This document shows, one piece after another, positions 26,301-34,523 of a stretch of DNA of 64,000 nt. The stretch covers positions 1 to 64,000 of the forward strand of contig JARGNG010000014.1 of the NCBI GenBank assembly GCA_029213265.1, given 5' to 3'. The notes beneath the pieces are model-generated. The model had not been told where the DNA came from and did not search any database. It worked only from the letters and a program-made list of their open reading frames with translations. Made by a program: the position numbers and the translations under genes. The DNA is from Verrucomicrobiales bacterium (GTDB taxonomy: Bacteria > Verrucomicrobiota > Verrucomicrobiia > Verrucomicrobiales > DEV007). How positions within the stretch are numbered: the first letter of the stretch is position 1; each line of letters opens with the position of its first letter.

Positions 26301-27074
26301 ATCCATCCCGACTCCGCAAGGCCGGAGAACTTCTTTGCGCAAACGTGGAACTACGAATACTCCGATGCCTACGGTTCGTTGGAATATTCCCTGAGTCAGC
26401 CCTCTCTTCCCGGGCATGATCCTCTCCCGGTGAAGTCGGTTCATCTTCTCGAAGGCGGGAAAAAGATCTTTGTGGAAATTCCGGAACTCCAACCGGCCAT
26501 GCAGGTGCAGTTGTATGGCGGGTTGAAGGACAAGTCAGGGACTGATTTTGTTCTCGATCTCTATCCGACGATCCTCTGGATGCACGGGGACTGGAAGGAT
26601 TTCGACGGATACACCGCTTCCGATCCTGACAAGCCGTCCGAACTTTCTTTGCGGGTTCGCTGGCCAACGCCTTTCGAGCCGAAGGTCCCTCAAGGGAAAC
26701 CGGGGCGGAAAATTGACATCGAGATGGTGTCTGGTCTTCAGTTCTCACCAACGGAGGTCAAAGTGAAGGCGGGAGAAAAGATATCGATTCACCTCTACAA
26801 TTCCGATTCGATTCCACACAACTGGCTTCTCGCGAAACCGCGAACTTTTCAGACCGTGGGGATGGCCTCCAGCATGATGCTTTCCGATCCGCTGGCAGCG
26901 GCCAGGCACTACGCTCCGGAAACGGATGACGTATTGCACTACTCTCCGATGCTGTATCACCGGAACCGGTTTGCCCTTCACCTCACCGCTCCGGAAGAGC
27001 CGGGGCGGTATCCCTTTATGTGCACCTTTCCGGGACACTGGGCCGTGATGAAAGGGGAGATGGTGGTGGAGTAA
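23352..27074 (+). CDS. Secreted ThuA-domain / propeller / azurin-like copper fusion protein
   Basis: This 1240-residue protein has a signal peptide (about 1-32). Residues 35-300 are a ThuA (trehalose-utilisation) type glutaminase-like domain: IVFVSGDEEYRSEEAL, DLMVIATRFRALPDAQMEEI and RPVVGLRTANHGF. The middle (about 370-1050) contains a domain with SGVFRAGGKTYPKAIAVRL and a sugar-dehydrogenase-like propeller (ALGLAIYEDQIYVTCRDRIVRL, GLRNTNGVGVTPYDNIVVTS). Residues 1125-1240 are a cupredoxin: VKVKAGEKISIHLYNSD, PHNW, and CTFPGHWAVMKG with azurin-like Cys-x4-His-x3-Met spacing. It is probably a periplasmic oxidoreductase or binding protein that passes electrons to copper. ATG 23352 suits the signal peptide. 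Convergent with the Gfo/Idh gene, 4 bases apart. Confidence 0.83.
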   Translation: MLIQSSLVTRSTLFGVVWITCLFAAFSVTSAAETKRWQTYDGYNPDGYGRQIVFVSGDEEYRSEEALSMIGKLMAVRHGFKCTVLYAQDREEPGVINPQALDNIPGLEALRTADLMVIATRFRALPDAQMEEIDNYLRSGRPVVGLRTANHGFRFPEDSKWHHYSWRYNGPRKEWAEGFGGLVLGSWFFSHHGWHRQESTRGVVEKGAEKHVVLRGIGAGSVWGPTDVYGVKEPIPGIDVEILLRGQVLEGMNPDDKPIGKGPYEKAPDYVTEGSNNKNDPMQALAWTKSYQLPGGRKGRAFCTTMGSSTDLEAEGTRRLLVNAMFWCLGMDVPGKADVDIVDSYKPTEYRTHKREYWEERQLKVSDFDLQTPIYEAGGEPHGKPSAPYFDVTGGRDGHGYDFADHPVNRHRVYNFHRRQAAYYLDPENPVPEILANAPELDGSVFGHWGKFHKNSYKDRRWNLMDVGTVMSGVFRAGGKTYPKAIAVRLSGDLSCAFDTETLRFTHVWKGGFLTFQPNRWGIGNGITPAGEIIETSPPMAGWKSKKGGDASELKFHGYYRDGDRVIFHCSVNGIDIWESPVVVDGGFARDVEIVGIGEEDGVTSFSPGGIRYGTLRHEEVQKGGPALYGGMEITLAGRVGKQIPGSPFAIDRIPVPHQNEFGSMMFFGGHDFYSNGDAAVCTMMGDIWRVSGLDDSLNEVTWKRIATGLSQALGLAIYEDQIYVTCRDRIVRLHDLRGNGEIDFYENFSDDFEVSSGGHDFSVGLQRDENGYFYFVSAKEGVVRVSPDGSTAESLATGLRNTNGVGVTPYDNIVVTSTNQGDWTPASAVFEVQQGDFYGRQAKKEGAPIAPAMCYIPRTYCNSTGGQAFVDSEKWGELQGQLLTFSFGAGTWQMILRDTSGEGKRTQGALVPLPGDFESGAHRANFSPADGHLYVTGADGWGNYAITDGSFARIRYLGDEHSHLPVGWTAHRNGLLVELTHPIHPDSARPENFFAQTWNYEYSDAYGSLEYSLSQPSLPGHDPLPVKSVHLLEGGKKIFVEIPELQPAMQVQLYGGLKDKSGTDFVLDLYPTILWMHGDWKDFDGYTASDPDKPSELSLRVRWPTPFEPKVPQGKPGRKIDIEMVSGLQFSPTEVKVKAGEKISIHLYNSDSIPHNWLLAKPRTFQTVGMASSMMLSDPLAAARHYAPETDDVLHYSPMLYHRNRFALHLTAPEEPGRYPFMCTFPGHWAVMKGEMVVE

Positions 27075-27078
27075 TCAG

Positions 27079-28125
27079 TTAGACGGAAACCCGCTCCCCG
27101 CTTTCGGCGGCTTCGTAGAAGGCAAAGATCGTTTTGAGGACGCGAAGGGCGTCCTGACCGGATATGGGGGCTTCGACTTCGCCGGTGCAGGCCTTGATGC
27201 ACTGGTGAACCCACGGTGTATAGCCTTTCGGCTCCATCGGGCCATCGTAGTCAATGACCCCTTCGTTGGGCGCTTCGTTGCGATACCAGCGCAGCGGGAC
27301 GTCGGTCCGTCCGCCGAGATGCTCCCCATATTCGATCCATCCTTTGGATCCCCAGAGACGGAGATGGGAATGGTAGCCACGATCCAGATAGTAGCCGGAG
27401 TGCATCGTGCCGAAGGCGCCGTTGTCGAAACGCATCGTCATGGCCGCGGAGTCTTCGATCTTGAGATCCTGCCCACCGACAATCCCGGCGAAGCCGCTCA
27501 CATCGGTGATGGTTCGGCCGGTCGAGAGCATCGCGAGGTCAAGCCAGTGGATTCCCAGCCAGATCAAGTGGCCGCCACCGGCGCGCTCGCGGTCCGCGAA
27601 CCAGGATTCATGATAGGAACTTCGAGTGAGTCGGGTTTGGTCGGCAACGAGATGGATCTCGGCACCATACAGTTCCCCTAACACTCCCTCTTTGATCAGT
27701 TGCCGCATTTTCAAAACCGCAGGCGTGATGCGATTGGCGAGGGCAAACATGAGGTGGAGGTTTTTCTCCTCCGCCTTCTTGACGAGAGGGGCTAGGTCCT
27801 CTGCGCGGATGCAGGCCGGCTTTTCTGCGAAGATGTGACAATCTGCTTCGAGCAATTGAGCGATCACCGGTGGAGCCTGCACCGCTTCCATGCTCACCAT
27901 CGCCAGCACCGGGTTGGCGGTCGCGAGCATGCGATCGAGATCCTTGAAAACGGCCGACAGTTTCTCACCGAGAATTTCTTTCGCCTTCGCGAAGGAGTCA
28001 CCGCTTTCGTCGCAAAGGACGACTTCCTCACAATCGGGAGATGTCTTCAGGGCTGCGAAGTAGGCATCGAGATGAGGCCCGCCTTTTCCGGTGACGAGAG
28101 CGATAGGGATGGTAGATTCAGGCAT
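27079..28125 (-). CDS. Gfo/Idh/MocA-family NAD(P)-dependent oxidoreductase
   Basis: This 348-residue cytoplasmic protein has the two-domain Gfo/Idh layout. The N-terminal Rossmann domain (about 1-120) has IPIALVTGKGGPHLDAY in place of a classical GxGxxG and the family's EKP motif at 101-103 (FAEKPACI). The C-terminal sheet domain (about 125-300) contains GGGHLIWLGIHWLDLAML, where the catalytic His is expected, and GFAGIVGGQDLKIEDSA. Such enzymes oxidise, reduce or epimerise sugars, inositols or sugar acids. The atypical nucleotide loop leaves cofactor preference open. It starts 5 bases after the sialidase-like gene, so they form an operon, suggesting that it processes the sugar released outside. 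Confidence 0.93.
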   Translation of the reverse strand: MPESTIPIALVTGKGGPHLDAYFAALKTSPDCEEVVLCDESGDSFAKAKEILGEKLSAVFKDLDRMLATANPVLAMVSMEAVQAPPVIAQLLEADCHIFAEKPACIRAEDLAPLVKKAEEKNLHLMFALANRITPAVLKMRQLIKEGVLGELYGAEIHLVADQTRLTRSSYHESWFADRERAGGGHLIWLGIHWLDLAMLSTGRTITDVSGFAGIVGGQDLKIEDSAAMTMRFDNGAFGTMHSGYYLDRGYHSHLRLWGSKGWIEYGEHLGGRTDVPLRWYRNEAPNEGVIDYDGPMEPKGYTPWVHQCIKACTGEVEAPISGQDALRVLKTIFAFYEAAESGERVSV

Positions 28126-28130
28126 GAGAA

Positions 28131-29183
28131 TTAGGGGTTTGTCAGGATCAGGTCAGCGAGGTAAATGGCGGTGATGGTATTTCCTTCTGCATCCTTTTCA
28201 TGGCTCGAATACCAGGAGACGAGTCCGTTGCCGTCATCGAGCTCCACAAAGCCGGGATAGGAATTGTCGCCGTCGCTGGGGAGTTCGAGAAAGGGGACGA
28301 GCTTGTTCTCCTCGAGCCAGTAGAGAGTGGTGCGGGGGCCTTCTTTCTTGTTGAGGCGACCTCCCACCAGGGTCCGTTTTCCCCATTTGCTCAAAAGAGG
28401 GCCTCCCAGGTAGGTGGGAATGTCGATCAATGTCTTGTCTTTCCAGGGCGGCTTTGTGCGGGAAAGCTGGGTCGTGTTGGCACCGCAGCGACTGAGGGCG
28501 AGAAGGGTGCCGTCGGGTTCAAAGAGGAAGGCCGTCTCATTTCCCCGTGTTTCTTGAAAGAGGGAGTGAAACCGCCAGTGGATCCCGTCTTCGCTTTCCA
28601 GCATCGCTGCCTCGACGATGCCCGCACCTCCGGCTCCGCTTTCGAGTTCGGAATAGGCGCGCTTTCTCCGCCCGCAGAGGTAGGCGGTATCTTCGTGGGC
28701 AGCGGCCCGCCAGATATAGTGTCCGTAGGTTCCTTCGAGTTGGGTCGGCTCGCTCCAGTTGCTTCCGTTGTCGGAAAAGACGGCGTAGCCGAGGTGCCGG
28801 TTGAGATTGTATTCCTCCCGGGGAAGCTCGCCATCGCCCGACCACCACGTTCCTGTGTAGACGAAGAGTTTGCCTCGAAAGGTGAGAAAGTGAGGATCGC
28901 GAACATCACGCCGTGTTACGGAGAAGCGGTGCTCTTCTTTCCATTCGTTTCCGTCCTCGCTTGAGAGGATGAGGACAGAGGAGGTCGGGAAAACCATGTG
29001 TCCGTCCGGACAACTGCGAAAGGTGAGCCAGAATTTCCCTTTCCAGCGGATCAGGTCGGTGAAGGCATTGTGCTCGCCGTTGTGGTAGGCCTTGCGAACG
29101 TTGGCAAGTTTGACCTCGGGCGAGCCCTGCACCGTCGGTAGGGAAATCGTAAAGAGAGCGAGTAAAAGAGCAATCTGCCGCAT
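28131..29183 (-). CDS. Secreted sialidase-like (BNR-type) propeller protein
   Basis: This 350-residue protein has a signal peptide (about 1-20, QIALLLALFTISLPTVQG). The rest is a beta-propeller with sialidase-like Asp-box variants: SSEDGNEWKEEHRF, FSDNGSNWSEPTQL and SEDGIHWRFHSLF all fit SxDxGxxW. YHNGEHNAFTDLIRWKGKFWLTFR near the mature start and an arginine-rich context (VTRRDVRDPHFL) resemble exo-alpha-sialidase/GH33- or GH43-like folds. I cannot see a full sialidase arginine triad, so the glycan cleaved, if any, is open. It is the first gene of an operon with the Gfo/Idh gene, divergent from a sulfatase across a 142-base region with a perfect palindrome. Confidence 0.8.
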   Translation of the reverse strand: MRQIALLLALFTISLPTVQGSPEVKLANVRKAYHNGEHNAFTDLIRWKGKFWLTFRSCPDGHMVFPTSSVLILSSEDGNEWKEEHRFSVTRRDVRDPHFLTFRGKLFVYTGTWWSGDGELPREEYNLNRHLGYAVFSDNGSNWSEPTQLEGTYGHYIWRAAAHEDTAYLCGRRKRAYSELESGAGGAGIVEAAMLESEDGIHWRFHSLFQETRGNETAFLFEPDGTLLALSRCGANTTQLSRTKPPWKDKTLIDIPTYLGGPLLSKWGKRTLVGGRLNKKEGPRTTLYWLEENKLVPFLELPSDGDNSYPGFVELDDGNGLVSWYSSHEKDAEGNTITAIYLADLILTNP

Positions 29184-29267
29184 GGGGTGGTTCTACTGTT
29201 TCCGGGGAACCTGCACAATTACCCGATTGCGGAATTCTTGCTTCGGTATGGCAATCTGAGCTCGAAT

Positions 29268-29285
29268 CTCACCTACGTAGGTGAG
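29268..29285. promoter_or_regulatory. Perfect 18-bp palindrome in divergent promoter region
   Basis: CTCACCTACGTAGGTGAG is fully self-complementary over 18 bases with no spacer. It lies 85 bases before the sialidase-like gene and 41 bases before the sulfatase gene at 29326. Its place between two divergent catabolic genes suggests a dimeric regulator operator. No regulator gene is adjacent. Confidence 0.5.
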
Positions 29286-29325
29286 GCCTTGTCATTCTTT
29301 CCTGAATCGGCTTTGATGAACTCTT

Positions 29326-30870
29326 ATGAAACTCTTTCTACCCTGTCTGCTGTTCCTTTTCACGGCCGCCCTTACTTACGGCGCGGAGAAGAAGCCGAAT
29401 ATTCTGTTTATCATTGTCGATGATCAGTCTCCCCTGGATTTGAAAATCTATCGACCGGAGTCCAGGGCTCACACTCCTAACATCGATCGACTCGCGAAAG
29501 AGGGGATGACCTTCGACGGAGCGTATCAGATGGGATCCTTTTCCGGAGCCGTTTGCACGCCGTCCCGTCACATGGTGATGTGCGGGCGCACGGTGTGGCA
29601 TCTACCGAACGCGCCCAAGTCGAAGGAAACCTGCCCTCCAGAGGTAATCGACAATGTCATGGCTGCGGTTTTCAATCGCGCCGGGTATGACACGATGCGG
29701 ACGTGCAAAAAAGGGAACAGCTATGCAGGTGCGAATGAACAGTTCACCGTCGTTCACGATGCAACGAAGCGGGGTGGCACCGCCGAAACCGGAAGCGCCT
29801 GGCACGGGGAGCGAGTTCTCGATTATTTGAAAGAACGGGAAGCGTCGAAGGACGAAGATCCGTTTTTGATCTATTTCGGATTTTCCCATCCGCACGACAC
29901 TCGCGACGGAACTCCGGAGTTGCTCTCGAAGTACGGGGCGACGAATCACATGGATAAGTCGGTCCTTCCGGTGGAACACGAAAAGCAGCCGGCTCTTCCC
30001 GGTAACTGGCTTCCCGGGCATCCCTTCCATCATGGGCATCCGGGGCTTCGTGACGAAGTCAGTGTGAGCGGTGTTTGGGAAAATCGGGATCCGGGAACGA
30101 TTCGCAATGAGTTGGGTCGCGAGTATGCCTGCAACGAGTACATCGATCAACAGATCGGAAAGGTGCTCGCAAAGCTGGAGGCGATGGGCGAGCTCGACAA
30201 TACCTACATTTTTTACACCTCCGATCACGGAATGGCGATCGGTCGCCACGGGCTGCAGGGGAAGCAGAATTTGTATGAACACACGTGGAGGGTTCCTTTT
30301 GTGGTGAAAGGCCCCGGAATCGAGGCCGGTAGCAGAGCACAGGGCAACACCTACCTGCTCGATGTTCTGGCAACGATGTGCGATCTGGCCGGAGAGGAGA
30401 TCCCGGCGACCAGTGAGGGAAAGAGCTTTAAGCCGGTTTTGATGGGCGAAAAGGAAACTGTCCGCGACGTTCTCTACGGCGTCTACAATGGCGGTACGAA
30501 ACCGGGAATGAGAAGCGTCAGGAAAGGCGACTGGAAACTGATCAAGTACGATGTGCTCGATGGGGAGGTTCGGGAAACTCAGCTATTCAATCTGGCAGAG
30601 AATCCCGGCGAATATCTGGAGCAGCACCAGGATCCCGCCGTGACTGCCCTGACCGGGGTGAAGCCCGAAACGCATCAGGTGAACCTGGCAACGGATCCGA
30701 AGTATGCCGAAAAACTTGCCGAAATGGAGTCGTTGCTTCTTTCCGAGATGCGGCGTCTCAATGACCCGTGGAGGTTGTGGAATCAGCCGGATGACGGATT
30801 GACTCCTCCAGCTAAGCGGAAACAGAAAAAGAAGAACGCGAAGAAGCCGAAAGAATCGAAAAAAGTGTAG
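29326..30870 (+). CDS. Secreted sulfatase
   Basis: This 514-residue protein hydrolyses sulfate esters. The signal peptide is 1-20 (LFLPCLLFLFTAALTYGA). The metal site starts at ILFIIVDDQS and the formylglycine motif is C77-T-P-S-R81 (GAVCTPSRHMVMCGRT), the Cys-type form that needs formylglycine-generating enzyme. IYFGFSHPHDTRD and FYTSDHGMAIGRHGLQGK are further family blocks with metal and sulfate ligands. The tail is lysine-rich (PPAKRKQKKKNAKKPKESKKV). Sequence around EQFTVVHDATKRGG resembles iduronate/choline-type sulfatases, but the substrate cannot be fixed. It is divergent from the sialidase-like gene and ends 2 bases from the convergent esterase gene. Confidence 0.94.
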   Translation: MKLFLPCLLFLFTAALTYGAEKKPNILFIIVDDQSPLDLKIYRPESRAHTPNIDRLAKEGMTFDGAYQMGSFSGAVCTPSRHMVMCGRTVWHLPNAPKSKETCPPEVIDNVMAAVFNRAGYDTMRTCKKGNSYAGANEQFTVVHDATKRGGTAETGSAWHGERVLDYLKEREASKDEDPFLIYFGFSHPHDTRDGTPELLSKYGATNHMDKSVLPVEHEKQPALPGNWLPGHPFHHGHPGLRDEVSVSGVWENRDPGTIRNELGREYACNEYIDQQIGKVLAKLEAMGELDNTYIFYTSDHGMAIGRHGLQGKQNLYEHTWRVPFVVKGPGIEAGSRAQGNTYLLDVLATMCDLAGEEIPATSEGKSFKPVLMGEKETVRDVLYGVYNGGTKPGMRSVRKGDWKLIKYDVLDGEVRETQLFNLAENPGEYLEQHQDPAVTALTGVKPETHQVNLATDPKYAEKLAEMESLLLSEMRRLNDPWRLWNQPDDGLTPPAKRKQKKKNAKKPKESKKV

Positions 30871-30872
30871 GC

Positions 30873-31976
30873 CTACTGTGGCGCCTTCAACCAACGCTCG
30901 AAGAATTCGTAAATCACCTCGTTCGATTCCGGATTCGGACCGTGCTCCGCACGATTGTGCATCGCGACCCGGTCGGAGTAGCCAAGCAGGCTATTTACTT
31001 CGATGGAATGGTGAAGTGCCTGCCAGCGACGAGGCGGGTCCTCACTTCCTCCCGAAACGAGAAACGGCCGTGGAGCCATCAGGGCGTGCAGTTCGTGAAG
31101 GTCGCGTCCCTCTCTGAGTAATTCCGGATATAAGCCTCGCAGGGGATTGTCCTCTGTCGCGACACCCCGCTTCCTCCACGGTTTGGGATGATAGCCAAGA
31201 TACCAGGGCTCCCAGTAGTTCACACTGGGGCGGGTGTCGAAAACGATTCCGGGATCAGACCAGGCGGCGCAGGCGAATTTGTCATACAGGCAGGAGGCAA
31301 ACATCGACCACTTGCCACCAAAGGAATGGCCGGTGATCCCAATTCTCTCCGGATCGACCTCGGGCCGCGAAGCAAGGACGTGAAATGCGTTTGCTGCCGC
31401 ATAGCCCAGCATCGAAAGGGGCTGCACTTCAGCGTTTTCGATCGAGGGCCAATAGAGCGAATAGGTTTTTGCTTCGGTTGCCTCGGTCGTTCCGATCGAG
31501 AGCGTCACAATGCCACGCTTCGTGAGTTGATAGGCAAAGTCGCGTAATTCCTTTCCCAATCCGATCGCGGTTTCCGGTTCGTAGTACACGGTCAGAACGG
31601 CAGGCGTTTGGCCGGGCCGGGCCTTGTCAGGTATGAGGAGGTGGCCCGTTGTTTTTTCCGTTGGAGTCCAGAGAAACCGGACCTCGTGTTGGGTAAAGTC
31701 TTCCCGCTTTTTCGTGTCGAGAATTTCGACTTCCGGTTTCGTGATGACCTCCGGCCACTCCCCGAGATGAGCCGTCCAGATCGAGAGGATTTCCTCCCGG
31801 CGTTTTTGCCACTGCTCCGCTGAGCTCACTTTCGTTCCGTCTTCAAAAAGAAGAGGGGAACGGAAGTTTCCACCATCACCTGCGAATTCCGGAGGTGCCG
31901 TGTATTGCGCCTCTCCCGGAAGAGGCAGCAAAGAGATGGCGAGAAAAAGAGCGAGAGTGCGAAAGGGGATTTTCAT
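30873..31976 (-). CDS. Secreted alpha/beta-hydrolase (acetyl xylan esterase/dienelactone-like)
   Basis: This 367-residue protein has a signal peptide at 1-23 (TLALFLAISLLPLPGEA). The hydrolase domain runs from about 105: GHLLIPDKARPGQTPAVLTV is the first strand region, RIGITGHSFGGKW holds nucleophile S218, and AMHNRAEHGPNPESNEV near 350 holds the likely catalytic His. The FASCLYDKFACAAWSDPGIV segment after the nucleophile resembles carbohydrate acetyl esterases rather than lipases. It probably deacylates a polysaccharide. It starts 5 bases after the sulfatase-esterase gene stop and is co-oriented, so the two are co-transcribed. Glucuronoyl esterase is less likely because the CE15 motif GCSRxGK is absent. 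Confidence 0.82.
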   Translation of the reverse strand: MKIPFRTLALFLAISLLPLPGEAQYTAPPEFAGDGGNFRSPLLFEDGTKVSSAEQWQKRREEILSIWTAHLGEWPEVITKPEVEILDTKKREDFTQHEVRFLWTPTEKTTGHLLIPDKARPGQTPAVLTVYYEPETAIGLGKELRDFAYQLTKRGIVTLSIGTTEATEAKTYSLYWPSIENAEVQPLSMLGYAAANAFHVLASRPEVDPERIGITGHSFGGKWSMFASCLYDKFACAAWSDPGIVFDTRPSVNYWEPWYLGYHPKPWRKRGVATEDNPLRGLYPELLREGRDLHELHALMAPRPFLVSGGSEDPPRRWQALHHSIEVNSLLGYSDRVAMHNRAEHGPNPESNEVIYEFFERWLKAPQ

Positions 31977-31981
31977 TCCGT

Positions 31982-34387
31982 CTACTTCGAATGGGTGGCC
32001 CGCTCGATAAGGAAGTCGACCAATTCCTGGCAGGTGAAGAATCCTTCCCAGAAACTGTGTCCCTGGCCTTCTGCTTTGAGCACTTCAATGAGGTCTCCGG
32101 CACCGGCTTCGTCGTAGACTTTTTCGAGCGCTGCGGAGTTCTCTTTCAGGGGGACGACCTTGTCATCGGTTCCATGAATGATGAAAACGGGGATTCTTGC
32201 TTTGGCGAGAACCTCCGCACGCTTGATCGGATTGAGTTCCGATTGGCGAGACTGCAATTCCTCCGCGCTCACTGCATAGGCGGGCGCGGCTCTCTGCACT
32301 TTCGGATAGGTTGTGTAGTCATAGACGGGATAAATCCCGCCGATTCCGGCGACCCGTTCGGGATGCTCGATGGCCCAGCTGGAGACCCACAGGCCGCCGC
32401 GACTTCGTCCCAACAGCGCCGGCTTTTTGGAATAGCCTCGTTTGATCATTTCCTGATAGAGGGCTTCGAAGTAGGGAAAGGCATGCGGGCTTCCGTACAT
32501 TTCCCCGACATCGATCCCGGCGATGGCGATTCCGGCCTCGAGAAATTGCTTATGCATCCAGCTCTCGGCCTTGTCCGGGGTTCGGGGAAGAGTGGGGCCG
32601 TAGAAAATCCAGGGCTTCCCGTCCTCAGTTTGTGCCGGCTGTTCGGGAGACATGAGAAAGGTGTGGCGTCCATTCAGAAAATAGCTCTCTCCTCCCAGCA
32701 GAACCTGGCTCCGCTTCGGTCGCGCCATGTCCTGCGCTGATTTCATGGTGGCGGGCTGAGCCGGAGATGCCTTTTTCAATAGGGACTCAGGGAGGCCTTC
32801 CATCGCTACCTGTCGATACTCTTCCATGCGCCGCTCCCACTCGCCGGTGAGCTCTTTCAGTTTGTCAGATCGAGTGATTGCGAGGTCGGTCGATTCATCG
32901 CGGTCCCTCGAAAGATCATAGAGTTCCCATGGTTCGGCGATGGGAGCGACCGCTTTCCAATGGCCCATTCGAATGGCCCTGTGACCGTCGTGGAACCACC
33001 AGATCGCTTCGTGTCGGTCGTCCGTGATATCCTTTTTAAAGGTGGCTGCCAGGCTGCGTCCGGGCGAAGCGGGGGCGTCGGGATGAGGGGCGGCTCCGGA
33101 GAGTTCGAGGAGGGTCGGAACGACATCGATGACATGGCCGGGCGTCCGCCGGATTTCCCCGCGGGCGGCAATTCCCTTCGGCCACGAGACGACCAGTGGA
33201 GTGGAGGTTCCCCCTTCGTGAGTCCATGTCTTGTGACGACGAAAGGGGGTGTTGCATGCCGTTGACCAACCGGGACCCAGGCAAAGGTAGGTGCCGGCGG
33301 CCCCCATGGGGAGGGTAGGATCGTGTCCATCGTCGCGAACCATGATCTCGGCGCTGGCCCCATTGTCCGAGAGGAAAATGACGAGGGTATTGTCCCATTG
33401 TCCCATTTCCCTGATTCGATCAAAAACGCGACCGATTTCGATGTCCATGCGGTGGATCATGGCGGCGTGGATCGCCATTTTCTTCGCCTGGAATGTTTTC
33501 TGTGCTTCGGTCAGGGTGTTCCAGGATACGGGTTTGTTGATTTCCCCTTCTCCGAGAATCGTGAATGCGTCGGGAAAGTGATAAGGCGGTCCGAGGTCCC
33601 GTTCGACCCGGGAGAGTTCACTGGCCGACTCCGGATCGAGCAGTCCCATCTTCTGCATGTTCGCCCAGCGCTGATTGCGGATCACATCCCAGCCGGGAGT
33701 GTAGACGTTCTCGTAGAGGGCGATGTCTTCCGGCAGCGCGTGAAGCGGAAAGTGAGGTGCGGCAAAGGCGAGGTAGTGGAAGAAGGGTCGGTCTCCGTGG
33801 TTTTCCTGATGCTCCTCGAGCACTTCGATGGCGTGATCCGCCAGGGCTACTGTCGCGTAGTAGTCGGTACCCTTTTCGACGGGGGGGAGAGGAATGTCGT
33901 CTTTCCAGTGCTTCGTCGGATTGAAGAAACGACCCTGATCCCTCAGATAGTAGGAGCGGTCGAAGCCGTTTTCGAGGGGCATACCGTCGATGTGCCATTT
34001 GCCGGTGTGATAGGAGCGATAGCCCGCTGGCGACAGCAATTTGGGAAGAAGGACCGCCCAATCCTGCCGCTGTCCCCGATTACCCCCGCCCGATGGAACA
34101 CCGGGAACCGAGTCGCGACGAATCTGTTGCGCGTAGAATCCTGTCAGGAGAGACCCACGGGTCGGCCAGCAGCGGGCCGTGTTGTAAAACTGCGTATAGC
34201 GAAGTCCGTTCTCCGCGATCGAATCGAGATGGGGAGTTTGGATTTCTCCGCCATAGCTGCCGAGGTCTGAAAACCCGAGGTCGTCCGCCATGATCAGCAA
34301 TATGTTCGGCCTGGAAGGTGCCGGGAAAGAGAGACTGGTGGCAAAAAGGGCCGTGAGAGCCAACGGGAGGAAGGGAAGTTTCATCAT
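31982..34387 (-). CDS. Secreted sulfatase fused to a C-terminal alpha/beta-hydrolase
   Basis: This 801-residue protein combines two enzymes. The signal peptide is about 1-22. Residues 26-520 are an arylsulfatase-type sulfatase: ILLIMADDLGFSDLGSYGG with metal ligands, formylglycine motif C73-W-P-T-R77, SYHTGKWHIDG, FLSDNGAS and KTWTHEGGTSTPLVV. Residues 555-801 are a prolyl-oligopeptidase/esterase-like hydrolase with GRSRGG (nucleophile S662), IIHGTDDKVVPL (D741 or D742) and GQGHSFW (H777), so the triad looks complete. One polypeptide could thus remove sulfate and an ester from the same glycan. It heads an operon with the secreted esterase and is divergent from the sialate O-acetylesterase gene. 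Confidence 0.92.
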   Translation of the reverse strand: MMKLPFLPLALTALFATSLSFPAPSRPNILLIMADDLGFSDLGSYGGEIQTPHLDSIAENGLRYTQFYNTARCWPTRGSLLTGFYAQQIRRDSVPGVPSGGGNRGQRQDWAVLLPKLLSPAGYRSYHTGKWHIDGMPLENGFDRSYYLRDQGRFFNPTKHWKDDIPLPPVEKGTDYYATVALADHAIEVLEEHQENHGDRPFFHYLAFAAPHFPLHALPEDIALYENVYTPGWDVIRNQRWANMQKMGLLDPESASELSRVERDLGPPYHFPDAFTILGEGEINKPVSWNTLTEAQKTFQAKKMAIHAAMIHRMDIEIGRVFDRIREMGQWDNTLVIFLSDNGASAEIMVRDDGHDPTLPMGAAGTYLCLGPGWSTACNTPFRRHKTWTHEGGTSTPLVVSWPKGIAARGEIRRTPGHVIDVVPTLLELSGAAPHPDAPASPGRSLAATFKKDITDDRHEAIWWFHDGHRAIRMGHWKAVAPIAEPWELYDLSRDRDESTDLAITRSDKLKELTGEWERRMEEYRQVAMEGLPESLLKKASPAQPATMKSAQDMARPKRSQVLLGGESYFLNGRHTFLMSPEQPAQTEDGKPWIFYGPTLPRTPDKAESWMHKQFLEAGIAIAGIDVGEMYGSPHAFPYFEALYQEMIKRGYSKKPALLGRSRGGLWVSSWAIEHPERVAGIGGIYPVYDYTTYPKVQRAAPAYAVSAEELQSRQSELNPIKRAEVLAKARIPVFIIHGTDDKVVPLKENSAALEKVYDEAGAGDLIEVLKAEGQGHSFWEGFFTCQELVDFLIERATHSK

Positions 34388-34523
34388 GAACAGACTGCAA
34401 TCCTAGCGGGAAAGGGGACTTCTGGGAATCACGAAGGTGGCACGTCATTCCTGACCTGCCGCCACGCCATTGCGCCGAATTTGGCTCTTTGCATTCGGAA
34501 TCTGATATTCAGAGTGATCCCCT

